A stretch of DNA of 41,416 bases from a virus. The stretch lies in the IMG/VR virus record IMGVR_UViG_3300021962_000227, positions 1-41,416 of that record. One strand, written 5' to 3'. The position numbers were made by a program, and so were the translations under genes. Position 1 is the stretch's first letter, and each line of letters opens with the position of its first letter. Shown here one piece after another: positions 15,253 through 23,889 of the stretch. Below the pieces are notes generated by a model, which was not told the DNA's origin, made no database searches, and was given only the letters and a program-made list of their open reading frames with translations.

Positions 15253-18200
15253 TTAATAACAATCAGAAGACCTAAAATATCCTTCATACGTTGGTCCGCT
15301 TGCTCCACCAGCTGTAACTGTTGTTACATTGCCCGCTACATCTAAAAAAGTGCAATTAACATAATCCCCACTAGTCCAGCATTGGTCTGCAACACCGTAG
15401 TCGTCTATAAACCTTACTGAATACCCATTTTTAAGACCCCCAGTAACGGGAATTTGATTAAATTTATCATTACTGTCATAACTCAGAACAATGCCAGGCC
15501 CCCAGTCATTTGCAGTCCAAAAAGCCGCTATTTGACCAAATCCTTCAAATGTTCCGTCTTCTTTCACATATCCACCTGGGTAAGCGTTAAACCCGCTGCT
15601 ATTATCAGCACCCGTATTAGGGGCTTGCCAATAACCTGTTCCTGGAATTTTCATGTTACCACCTGAAATACAGTTAAGATTACAGCGTTCCCCAGTCCAT
15701 GGAATTCTCCAACCACCAGGTGTAAATACTTTTGTAGGCAGAGAAGGATTCCATCCGGCATACTCGCCTCTTATAGCATATCCATTATATAATTTTCCGT
15801 AAATAGCCTCATTTGCTGGATTAAAATTATAATAACACCAAGCAGCCGAAGTTACATTTGCCCAGTCGGTAGCATTTGTTATTTGTGGAATTTCCGATCC
15901 ATCTTGAAAATACCTACTATTGTAGTTTGCTGTAGTCCATTTTCTACCATTACAAGAAGTAATATTGCCTAAAGATACATTAACTTGACAGGTAGCTTCT
16001 CTAGATCTATATTTTATAGAGGAATTCGTAACGGGGTTCCCACTTGTTGAAACAGCGTCTTGAACCTGTACTACCAAATTAAATACTGCTGGTAAGGCCG
16101 GTAAGGCATTTGTCAAATATATTTCACCTGCTTTAGTTGTTGGATTAGTAGTTATACTAAAATAATTTTGCCACCCGCTAGTCGATCCAGAATTCAATAT
16201 GGTCCATCTAAGTTCCTCTTTTTTCAATGGAGTATGATATGCCCCATTTACTGCAGTAAGCGTATATATAGGCCCAGGAATCGGAGAAGAAGAAGTTAAA
16301 AAAACGTCTACAGGACAAGTAAATGGAGAGGTTATCACTGGAGCAACATTTTCTAACCGTCCATTAAATGAATATGAAACCGGTACAGTTTCGTTTTCAG
16401 GTATTAATGATAATGTAAATACAAAACTAGTGGCATTTGTATCATTTAAAAATACAAAATTAGTAGTTATATAAATCTTGTATTCATAATAGGGACTAAT
16501 TCCAGGAACTAAATTTGCCTCTAATCCAAAACTAGCGTCGCAATTAATTCCATTTAAATTAACCACTGAAAGGGTTGCCCCTGAAGAATTTATTGGAACA
16601 CCCGTTAAAGACAATGGATAGAATTCACCTGATATATATTTTGACGAATCATTTGGATTAGCCGACTCTTTGAATCCTACCCAACTTATTTCAGAAAGGC
16701 CAACAGCTCCTTCAAATCCTGTTAAAACGTCTGAATTTAAATCAGATATTAATCCGCTTGTCGATGTCTCCCAAAACAAATCCAATAAAGAATAATCTGG
16801 TTTTGTTTCGTAAACACTTAAGTAAGGTCGCATGTTGTTTGGATCCGTAGTATAATCTGGCGGAACTGGGTCTGGTATATTTTCTAAAGCTATCACCCCA
16901 ATACTATCTGTTGTTGAAATCCTAGCTACTAATGGATGTGTTTCTAATTGATAAAAATTATAAGCAGCAGATCCTTTTGGATTATCAATAGTGGTTGGTA
17001 AAAAACTTAAATCTGTAGATGTTGCAATAGCAATTGCAGTATCCGCTTTTTTAGATGGAAAATATTGTTGGTTATTTGGATTTGTAGAACCTATTGTTGG
17101 TCCCGAAACTAAATTGTTCTCAACTCTACCAAATAATTGAACGCTACTTCTATATAATTTCTGATCTGGTCCAACCTCTACTAAATCTCTTGGTATTTTA
17201 TTTATATTATCGTTTATTAGTACAATATGCGCAACACGACCATCCTCGTTTGTAGGGAAAATAGTAGTGTTTATTCCATTTTCGGTAGTGGCAGTTGACC
17301 CCGTATATTTAACTTCTGACCCATAGGTTTGCCCTTTTGGATAGCCGTTTAGCATACCGGGTAAATAAACATTATAATAATCTTGTTCTTGTTGTCTAAC
17401 AACAACCTTATAAGAATACCATCCTAATGGGTTTAAAGTATATACATATTTAATGTCATTTGGATCATTACCTGTGTCTCTTAGATATATATTATTTACC
17501 CTACCTGATGTTGTCAAAGTATATTGAGTACCATAAGCAGGAGGATTTGGGGACGGATCCGGTGATATATTTGTAATCTCAACATAATCAGTATATTGTC
17601 CTCTTAAGAATTCGTTCTTATTTGGCAAAGTTCCAGCATTAGCTGTAAACACATATGTTGTGTCTGTTATTGTAGTTGTGCCAGTTAGTGTAAATCCTGT
17701 AATTGATGTAGATTGAGCATATAGCCCAGGCTCTCCAATTGCTGGTTGTGGCGAAGCGTTAATAGGATATATAGTGCTATTAACTAAAACCGATATTGCA
17801 TTACCAAACCAGTCTTTTACAATTGGAGCATCTCCGCTGCTATAATAAGGTGAATATACGGTTGATCCACCATATACAATACCATTTGCACTTGTATTAC
17901 TAGTATCTAATGAAGACAAAATGACTGATGATTGTCTACCATATTTATCTGATAATACAAATCCAATCTGATACGTTCTATTTTGTTTTACGGTATGATT
18001 TGGGTACTCTATAAAGTTATAAGAATAATCTTGTTTTCTTGTTACAGAGACTTGATAATTTAATGATTTTGGGGCAGTGTGATTTTTTAAAAAATTCCCA
18101 TATACAATTCTATTACTAATAGATTCTTGAGCTAATGCTTTCACAGGAACCATGTCGTAAACTCTGGCCGTTTGATCTGTAGGTAAAGTTTTATATGGCT

Positions 18201-19383
18201 TCCTTGATTGGTAATCGTATATGTATATATTGTCTGTAGTATTATTTGAAAAGTCAGAATAAGGTATTGTCTCTACAGTTTGTATAGTCAAAGAGTCGGA
18301 CTCTTTATATAAAATATCAACAGCTTGAATCTTATATGATTGATTAGAGTTAGAAAGAATATCTGGGAATGATATTAATAGTTTTGCGTTGTTTATATTA
18401 TTTTCAAACCATTTTACAACAGTGCTTCGATATGCATCATCCTCATTGCCTTCAATAAAATATCCTTTTTGATTTGGAACATATGCTATTTGGGTAAACG
18501 GAGCCATTAATGAATATTCTCCATCGTCATATCTAAATCTATAGCTAAATCTAACGTATTTAGCTTTTAAGAATGACGGATCGCCTGGCCACAATGGATC
18601 ATCAGCTTTATCGCTCATTGTGGATATTAAGAAGGTTAGCTCTGAATTTATAGGAATGCTTACAGTAGCTGATACTACAACGCTACTTGAGCCTATGCTT
18701 TCGACTATTATAAAATCGTTACTGGTTATCCCTCCTCCAATTAAAGTCATTCCAATTTCTATCCCAGCTATACTTGCAACTGGTATTGTTACTTGCGCCG
18801 CTACAGCCGAAGTATTTTTAGTTTTTGCTACTTTTACTAAGGATATAGGGTCAACTGGCGCATATCTAGCTACCGATATTTGTTCTTCTCTTGTATAATA
18901 TGGTGATGTACTATCCGCGGGAAACGATAAAGCTGATTCAACATTTATTTTTCTTGGTTGATTATTATAATCTGTCCAAAAAAGTAAATTTTCAACTAAA
19001 TTAATCCCCGTTATAGGAGACGACTTAATAAAGTTTAAAAATGCGCCTTCCACTAGTATAGTATATAAGTTTGACTTAAAGTCATATACGGTTATTCTGT
19101 GGACAATAGGAGCGTTCACAATATTTCCTTCTGTTGTAATAAACTGAAATATACGGTTATTATTATTATCCATAAAATAACCAATACATTCAGCGCCAGT
19201 TAGAATATTAGGCGGATCTACCATCTCATTTCCAAGGATGTTCTGTAGAGTACCTATATCGCTATTCTCTGACTTTCCAATAGAAACATTTAAAGCTTCT
19301 CTATATTCCCCATTTGGTATAAGCCTATCGTCTAAATCTTGATTCATTTTAGACGATAGAAAACTATTTTTTATTTCTGCCAT
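15253..19383 (-). CDS. Large tail nozzle-type protein with cadherin-like and C-terminal FISUMP domain
   Basis: This is a 1376-residue protein. The N-terminus (residues 1-50: RLIPNGEYREALNVSIGKSE, then a GTLQNILGN segment) is the signature start of phage nozzle proteins. Propeller-like blades such as LLFWTDYNNQPRKIN follow. The middle is a long series of strand-rich domains. Residues about 1012-1135 look cadherin/Ig-like (APVITSPFTCPV to QVNVSLG). Residues about 1140-1330 match the Fibrobacter succinogenes major paralogous (FISUMP) pattern: AWCYYNFNPANEAIYGKLYN, GGWRIPWTGERC, GYWQAPNTGADNSSGFNAYP, GYSVRFIDD. This C-type-lectin-like domain is a good candidate for receptor binding at the tail tip. 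The last about 45 residues are Cys/Gly-rich. The gene is six bases from the gene before it. Confidence 0.75.
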   Translation of the reverse strand: MAEIKNSFLSSKMNQDLDDRLIPNGEYREALNVSIGKSENSDIGTLQNILGNEMVDPPNILTGAECIGYFMDNNNNRIFQFITTEGNIVNAPIVHRITVYDFKSNLYTILVEGAFLNFIKSSPITGINLVENLLFWTDYNNQPRKINVESALSFPADSTSPYYTREEQISVARYAPVDPISLVKVAKTKNTSAVAAQVTIPVASIAGIEIGMTLIGGGITSNDFIIVESIGSSSVVVSATVSIPINSELTFLISTMSDKADDPLWPGDPSFLKAKYVRFSYRFRYDDGEYSLMAPFTQIAYVPNQKGYFIEGNEDDAYRSTVVKWFENNINNAKLLISFPDILSNSNQSYKIQAVDILYKESDSLTIQTVETIPYSDFSNNTTDNIYIYDYQSRKPYKTLPTDQTARVYDMVPVKALAQESISNRIVYGNFLKNHTAPKSLNYQVSVTRKQDYSYNFIEYPNHTVKQNRTYQIGFVLSDKYGRQSSVILSSLDTSNTSANGIVYGGSTVYSPYYSSGDAPIVKDWFGNAISVLVNSTIYPINASPQPAIGEPGLYAQSTSITGFTLTGTTTITDTTYVFTANAGTLPNKNEFLRGQYTDYVEITNISPDPSPNPPAYGTQYTLTTSGRVNNIYLRDTGNDPNDIKYVYTLNPLGWYSYKVVVRQQEQDYYNVYLPGMLNGYPKGQTYGSEVKYTGSTATTENGINTTIFPTNEDGRVAHIVLINDNINKIPRDLVEVGPDQKLYRSSVQLFGRVENNLVSGPTIGSTNPNNQQYFPSKKADTAIAIATSTDLSFLPTTIDNPKGSAAYNFYQLETHPLVARISTTDSIGVIALENIPDPVPPDYTTDPNNMRPYLSVYETKPDYSLLDLFWETSTSGLISDLNSDVLTGFEGAVGLSEISWVGFKESANPNDSSKYISGEFYPLSLTGVPINSSGATLSVVNLNGINCDASFGLEANLVPGISPYYEYKIYITTNFVFLNDTNATSFVFTLSLIPENETVPVSYSFNGRLENVAPVITSPFTCPVDVFLTSSSPIPGPIYTLTAVNGAYHTPLKKEELRWTILNSGSTSGWQNYFSITTNPTTKAGEIYLTNALPALPAVFNLVVQVQDAVSTSGNPVTNSSIKYRSREATCQVNVSLGNITSCNGRKWTTANYNSRYFQDGSEIPQITNATDWANVTSAAWCYYNFNPANEAIYGKLYNGYAIRGEYAGWNPSLPTKVFTPGGWRIPWTGERCNLNCISGGNMKIPGTGYWQAPNTGADNSSGFNAYPGGYVKEDGTFEGFGQIAAFWTANDWGPGIVLSYDSNDKFNQIPVTGGLKNGYSVRFIDDYGVADQCWTSGDYVNCTFLDVAGNVTTVTAGGASGPTYEGYFRSSDCY

Positions 19384-19388
19384 TATTA

Positions 19389-20621
19389 TTAGTGTTTAAT
19401 CCATTTAGATTGTCCTCTTAATGTTTGGATAATCTCGTCTAGTTTGATATTTGATAATCTAATTTTAGCATTTCTTAATTTAGCGTTCTTCTCTTGCCTT
19501 AGTCTTTGAACAATATATTCTGGTTGATTTGCTCTTGTGGAAATAAGAGCATGCAATATATATGCATACATAGCCTCCTCTGCCATTTTAGGCACTCTAG
19601 AGTCTAAATCATAAGCTAATCCATCAGATATATATTCTAATACTATTAACTTACCAACTAAATCACTGCTAAAAGATATTTTGCCCTCTCTGTCGTTTAT
19701 AGTAAACCAACCATTCACATTAGCGTATTGTGTATCCATGCCATATCTTCTACCATAGAATGCATTTTGCACCCACATGTCCCCATTATACCAATCTCCT
19801 ACAAAATTATTATAATCAAAACTAAGTGATTCGTAATTATTGTGATCCCAACGGTATTCTGTTATTGATGTCCCGTCTATATTTGATCCAAAGTTATCCT
19901 GAATTGGCACACCTGTTGCATCTTGTAATGGTGATTCATATGGATTTATAGTTATATTATTTGCTGGAAATATTGGATGTTTAATACCTTGATGGTCGAT
20001 CCAAGACATTTTTACGTAATTAACGTAATCTTGAGGCATAACAACGCTTAAACTAGGAGGAATATTTAATTCTTGAGACTTAATACTTTTCAATGTATCA
20101 TAGCTAAACTCCTGCAGGCTGCGCTTTGCATGGAAAATTACATCTGTTCTTTTTGCAGCACCTATTAATTTTCCTGTACCAACATATCCAACCATGAAGT
20201 TGTTAACAATGTCATTTAATGATACATAAGCATAGGACCCATAGTTTTCTTCAGTTGTAAGTCCATATGCGTAACTACCAGGGTTTGAATGGGTTCCATA
20301 ATTTCCACCATCAGATGTTTTTAATTGAACAACCACATATGTACCCTGAGTAAATGGTGTTTGAAAAATTATTAGGTTATCAATAACGTTATATTGTGAA
20401 GTATATTCAATAAATGATCCAGGTCCACCAGTAGAACTGTAATATATTTTAAAATTATTTAACCCATAGTCTGGAGACGTTGGGCTAAAATTTCCAAATA
20501 TTAAATTTGTATTGAATGTAGTCAAGAACTCTAATTGACCAGCCGCAGCTATAAAGCCTTGTGCTCCTTCATAATATTGTCTATTTGTTTCGGTTATTAA
20601 ACCGTTATTTGGTGTTGGCAT
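19389..20621 (-). CDS. Virion structural protein, probable head-tail adaptor/tail component
   Basis: This 410-residue protein has an N-terminal strand-rich domain (to about residue 125), then a helical segment (NDIVNNFMVGYVGTGKL, about 140-185), a second strand-rich part with many aromatic residues, and a C-terminal helical domain full of Arg/Lys (residues 345-405). Nothing suggests an enzyme. It sits between the 241-aa and 1376-aa structural genes, with gaps of six and five bases, a place usually held by connector or upper-tail proteins. The exact role is inferred from position. Confidence 0.6.
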   Translation of the reverse strand: MPTPNNGLITETNRQYYEGAQGFIAAAGQLEFLTTFNTNLIFGNFSPTSPDYGLNNFKIYYSSTGGPGSFIEYTSQYNVIDNLIIFQTPFTQGTYVVVQLKTSDGGNYGTHSNPGSYAYGLTTEENYGSYAYVSLNDIVNNFMVGYVGTGKLIGAAKRTDVIFHAKRSLQEFSYDTLKSIKSQELNIPPSLSVVMPQDYVNYVKMSWIDHQGIKHPIFPANNITINPYESPLQDATGVPIQDNFGSNIDGTSITEYRWDHNNYESLSFDYNNFVGDWYNGDMWVQNAFYGRRYGMDTQYANVNGWFTINDREGKISFSSDLVGKLIVLEYISDGLAYDLDSRVPKMAEEAMYAYILHALISTRANQPEYIVQRLRQEKNAKLRNAKIRLSNIKLDEIIQTLRGQSKWIKH

Positions 20622-20627
20622 ACTTTA

Positions 20628-21353
20628 TTAGCTTTTTGAATTAATACTTTCTGATTGTACCTGCTGTGCAGCTAATTGTACAACCTGAGGGTCTTTTATT
20701 ATTACTCCGGAATAAAGTAATATTCTAGTAATAATGTTTACTTGTTCTGTAGGGTGTAATTCAAAATTTGTAGAACCAGCAGGATTAGACACAGGGTCAT
20801 ATGTGGATGGATTAAATACATACTGATAGCTAGGTGGAGATGAAGTAAAATTCCATAATGGATCAGCAGGTTGCCTAATATAGGTGCATGTTAAGCCAGA
20901 TTGTATCGTTTTTGGGTAAACATATATTAATGGCCATCTGTAGTCATAAACAGGCCAATATGTAGATGGTTTTGTTAATGGAGACAGATTAAGCTCAAGC
21001 AATTCATTTGGCTGAACGTATTGGACCTCTTTCTCTTCATTGTAAATTACAGTACCAATTTTATAAAAATTTGGTATATTAGCTACACTAAAGCTACCAG
21101 CAGAATATGGAAGCGCATTAGACGTTGATAAAAATGGAGAAATTTTTTCTTCTAAATTTTTTACACGATTAGCAAACTCGTTATCATTTTCTGGAACTCT
21201 AAGTTGCTGATTCAAGTCTTCAAAATATTCATTAAAAATTTCAAGTTGGACTTGAGTTGCTGTTTTATTAAATTCATCTGGGGTCAAGTAACCTCTTTGC
21301 TCTTTATTCAGAATTAATAAAACTGTTCTATAAACTGTATTTACACTTACCAT
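20628..21353 (-). CDS. Probable head-tail connector/adaptor protein
   Basis: This 241-residue protein begins MVSVNTVYRTVLLILNKEQR, then FNKTATQVQLEIFNEYFEDL. The helical N-terminal domain is followed by a mixed domain with Pro- and Tyr-rich segments (WPVYDYRWPLIYVYPKTI) and a final helical stretch (VNIITRILLYSGVIIKDPQV). This layout of N-terminal helices, a beta domain and C-terminal helices is common in connector-ring proteins of short-tailed phages. It follows a terminator-like hairpin and starts the run of nozzle genes. It has no catalytic motif. The assignment is by position and general shape. Confidence 0.55.
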   Translation of the reverse strand: MVSVNTVYRTVLLILNKEQRGYLTPDEFNKTATQVQLEIFNEYFEDLNQQLRVPENDNEFANRVKNLEEKISPFLSTSNALPYSAGSFSVANIPNFYKIGTVIYNEEKEVQYVQPNELLELNLSPLTKPSTYWPVYDYRWPLIYVYPKTIQSGLTCTYIRQPADPLWNFTSSPPSYQYVFNPSTYDPVSNPAGSTNFELHPTEQVNIITRILLYSGVIIKDPQVVQLAAQQVQSESINSKS

Positions 21354-21378
21354 TTGTTATATTTATTATAATATTAAA

Positions 21379-21410
21379 GCGGTTATTGCAGTTTTAAGTA
21401 CAATAACCGC
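21379..21410 (-). terminator. Terminator-like hairpin downstream of the 284-aa gene
   Basis: A perfect 10-bp stem, GCGGTTATTG (21379-21388) with CAATAACCGC (21401-21410), encloses a 12-base loop. On the minus strand it is followed by TTTAATATTATAAT, an AT-rich but imperfect T-tract. It lies in the 77-base gap between the 284-aa gene and the 241-aa gene. It could be a weak terminator, a step-down attenuator or an RNA-processing site. Confidence 0.65.
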
Positions 21411-21430
21411 CTTAGCATTATTATTACGTA

Positions 21431-22285
21431 TTATTTAAGTTTTTTCTCTATAGATCTTAAAACCGTAATTCCTTCATCCGTTTTGAAAAACGCCGCCATA
21501 GCTGAGTATGGATTTTCATCAAAAGGAATGGTGATTAATTTTCTATCATTTTCTCCCCACATAAATGTTCTATTGTCATGGGATAGTTTTATAATACCTT
21601 GTTCTGTTGCTTTGATAGCTATATTACGAAGATGTACATTATCGTCATTCGCTAATTCTAAGAATAAATAAGGATTTTTTCTAGCAAATAATAACAAGTC
21701 TCTTTTTATTTCTTTAGAACTCATCTTATTCACTCTAGAACCTACTTCTACTCTCACTATTGCTTCTGCGTCATCGATGTCCATTGCAAAGGCTGCATTT
21801 AATGCTTCCATTTCAACCTCTAGGTAATCTAAATCATCTTCAGCCTCTATTACCTCATCAAACTCCAAATATTTTTTTCCTAAATCAGGATGGTATAAAG
21901 ATAATAATTTTTGCAAATTCTGCTTTTCTCTGGAAACATGCAATACACCATTTTCAAATACAATATGCCCCAAAGTAACTTGCCCTTTTTGTTCAGAAAC
22001 TAATGGCGAGTTTTGATTTGTAGCATATCTTAATTCTTCTTGATTTCCAGTTTCTTTATTAAACCATAATAAAGGATATCTTAAAGTATGTTTTCCCTGC
22101 AAGGTATAAGTTAGTGGTGTATTACCATCAGATATAATATAAGTTCTATCCTTAATAACCCACTCTGGTTTTTGTGGTGCTTTTTTTACCGGTGTTACTT
22201 TTTCAACCACTTCGGTATATTCTTGTGTTGCGATCTCTTCGTCAACTAAAATTTCTTTTGCTTTTGTGTTTGGTCTTGTTGCCAT
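21431..22285 (-). CDS. Conserved-looking phage protein next to the capsid gene, function unknown
   Basis: This is a 284-residue protein. An N-terminal acidic and Lys/Pro-rich tail (residues 1-45) precedes a strand-rich domain (TYIISDGNTPLTYTLQGK, RYPLLWFNKETGN, VTLGHIVFENGVLHV). A helical acidic region (about 120-185) and a C-terminal helical domain (KEIKRDLLLFARKNPYLF, NIAIKATEQGIIKL) follow. No enzyme motif or membrane segment is seen. It lies alone between two terminator-like hairpins immediately after the major capsid gene. This spot often holds a head-completion, decoration or assembly factor, but the sequence does not decide among these. Confidence 0.6.
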   Translation of the reverse strand: MATRPNTKAKEILVDEEIATQEYTEVVEKVTPVKKAPQKPEWVIKDRTYIISDGNTPLTYTLQGKHTLRYPLLWFNKETGNQEELRYATNQNSPLVSEQKGQVTLGHIVFENGVLHVSREKQNLQKLLSLYHPDLGKKYLEFDEVIEAEDDLDYLEVEMEALNAAFAMDIDDAEAIVRVEVGSRVNKMSSKEIKRDLLLFARKNPYLFLELANDDNVHLRNIAIKATEQGIIKLSHDNRTFMWGENDRKLITIPFDENPYSAMAAFFKTDEGITVLRSIEKKLK

Positions 22286-22322
22286 AATATAATATAATTT
22301 AATAATTTTTAATAAAGGTAAT

Positions 22323-22353
22323 AACTACCCCCACCAGTTCAGTGAGGGTAATT
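22323..22353 (-). terminator. Terminator-like hairpin downstream of the major capsid gene
   Basis: A 12-bp stem (22323-22334 with 22342-22353, containing two G-U type pairs on the RNA) closes a 7-base loop. Its core is a run of Cs facing Gs. It lies just after the capsid stop codon on the minus strand. The following T-tract is weak (TTATTACCTTTATTAAA), so partial termination or 3'-end protection of the capsid message is more likely than full stop. Confidence 0.65.
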
Positions 22354-22364
22354 ACTACTAGGTA

Positions 22365-23870
22365 TTATACAGTTGCTGTAAACAATACGAAATTGTTAGC
22401 AGCTTGAGTCACTAAACATCTTTCTGATAAGAAGTGAACCTGCATTGCATCTAAATCAGATGTGTAAGCTCCTCCAACAGATCCAGTGATCCAAGTTTTC
22501 ATACGTCTGTCATCAGCTTGGTTAGCTCTATAACGAACGTGTAAGAATGGACGACGGATGTTTGTTCCTAATTGTTGATCATAAACAGTAGTTGTACCAG
22601 CAGGGATAAGAACACCATCAATAGAAGTGTTAGCCATACCTCCACGAGTAGAAGCGTCATTTAAGTATTTCCAATCAGTTTTATAGAAATCGTAAGATCC
22701 TCTTCTAAATCCAGAGAAACCTAAGTTTAAAGCCATTTGCTCAGAGTTTTCAAATAACCCGTAAGCAACACCACCAGCAGCGCCAGCAGATAAAGAAGCT
22801 AACATATCATCAAAATCTAATGAGGTAGCTCTGTTTAAGAAGAACATGTTTTCTTCAATAGCTCCTTGAGTATCTAATCCTTTTAAGATAGAGTCAAAAT
22901 CATTTAATCCAGAAGCAGCTGTAAAGTTATTTACAATATTACCTCTTTGTTTAATTGCAGAGAAAAGACCTTGAGATCCATTATAAGCACTACCAGGAGT
23001 AACTGCAACACCGTTGAATGTTGTAACTCCAGCCACACCGGATCCCGCCGCTACTGGCTCAGCTTCAATCATTGCCATCTCTAAATAATCTTCAAAACGT
23101 AATCTTGTTTCAGATTCTGCTTTTAAATACCATAAGTATCCAGAAGTACCCTCTTCTGTAGCAACTTCAACCCATCCAATTTGAGCGGTATCAGACCCAG
23201 AGATTTGATATTTTTCTTTAATGATAATAGGAGAATTACTAAATTGAGAGAATGATGGAGTTACTGAATTAATTGCAGCATCTCCAGTTCCTTTTTTCCA
23301 CTCAGAACCATAAACAAAGATTTTAAGGTTTGTATCTGCAGCAGAGAATACAGATCCAGTATAAAGGTTAGCTTGAGTATAAGTAGCAACAGTTAAAGTA
23401 GCTGTAGCAAGTCCACTAGTATAAGCCCCTGTAACAGAATCAGTTACTAAAACTTTAAGTTCTTTTCCTGTTGTAGGGCTCATAACTACTAAAGTTTGAC
23501 CAGGAGAAACAACGTTTGCTACAAAGTTTGGACCAGGAGTTGAGTTACATTGGAAAGTTAAAGTTGTAGAAGTAGCAGAAGTTACATTGTTATAAGCAAT
23601 ATGTAATCTGTTTTGTTCAGACCAAACGATTTGATCAGAAGACATTGGCATTTCAGCTCCAACCATTCTTAAAAATCCAGAAAGTGTTCTATTTCCATAA
23701 CGCTCTACTTCAGCTTCATAGATCTCTGGTAAATATTGTTGAGCAAAGTTGTTAGCATCACTACCTGTAGTAGTAAAATTTAAATAGTTAGTTTCTAACG
23801 CTTGTTGTTTTTGAGACGGTTTAATTGAACCGTACTGAGTTCCCGTAAGGGAGTTAATCATGTTTGACAT
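22365..23870 (-). CDS. Major capsid protein (HK97-like fold expected)
   Basis: This 501-residue protein follows a scaffold-like gene and a portal gene, the classic position. The N-terminal segment (residues 35-75, YLPEIYEAEVERYGNRTLSG and the MVGAEMPMSSDQIVW region) looks like the N-arm and entry to the fold. A strand-rich insertion (about 100-200, Thr/Ser/Ala-rich) may be a surface domain. A helix RLRFEDYLEMAMIEAEPVA (about 257-275) would form the spine helix. The C-terminal part is rich in Gly and Ala with strand elements. Low charge and Ala/Gly/Thr-rich composition agree with an abundant shell protein. The leader is AT-rich without a Shine-Dalgarno sequence. A hairpin follows the gene. Confidence 0.88.
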   Translation of the reverse strand: MSNMINSLTGTQYGSIKPSQKQQALETNYLNFTTTGSDANNFAQQYLPEIYEAEVERYGNRTLSGFLRMVGAEMPMSSDQIVWSEQNRLHIAYNNVTSATSTTLTFQCNSTPGPNFVANVVSPGQTLVVMSPTTGKELKVLVTDSVTGAYTSGLATATLTVATYTQANLYTGSVFSAADTNLKIFVYGSEWKKGTGDAAINSVTPSFSQFSNSPIIIKEKYQISGSDTAQIGWVEVATEEGTSGYLWYLKAESETRLRFEDYLEMAMIEAEPVAAGSGVAGVTTFNGVAVTPGSAYNGSQGLFSAIKQRGNIVNNFTAASGLNDFDSILKGLDTQGAIEENMFFLNRATSLDFDDMLASLSAGAAGGVAYGLFENSEQMALNLGFSGFRRGSYDFYKTDWKYLNDASTRGGMANTSIDGVLIPAGTTTVYDQQLGTNIRRPFLHVRYRANQADDRRMKTWITGSVGGAYTSDLDAMQVHFLSERCLVTQAANNFVLFTATV

Positions 23871-23889
23871 AATTGTGTGTTTTTAATTG

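Noticed and set aside
15253-19383. Diversity-generating retroelement acting on the FISUMP domain
   Set aside because: The C-type-lectin-like domain would be a plausible target, but no reverse transcriptase gene or template repeat was seen in the window.
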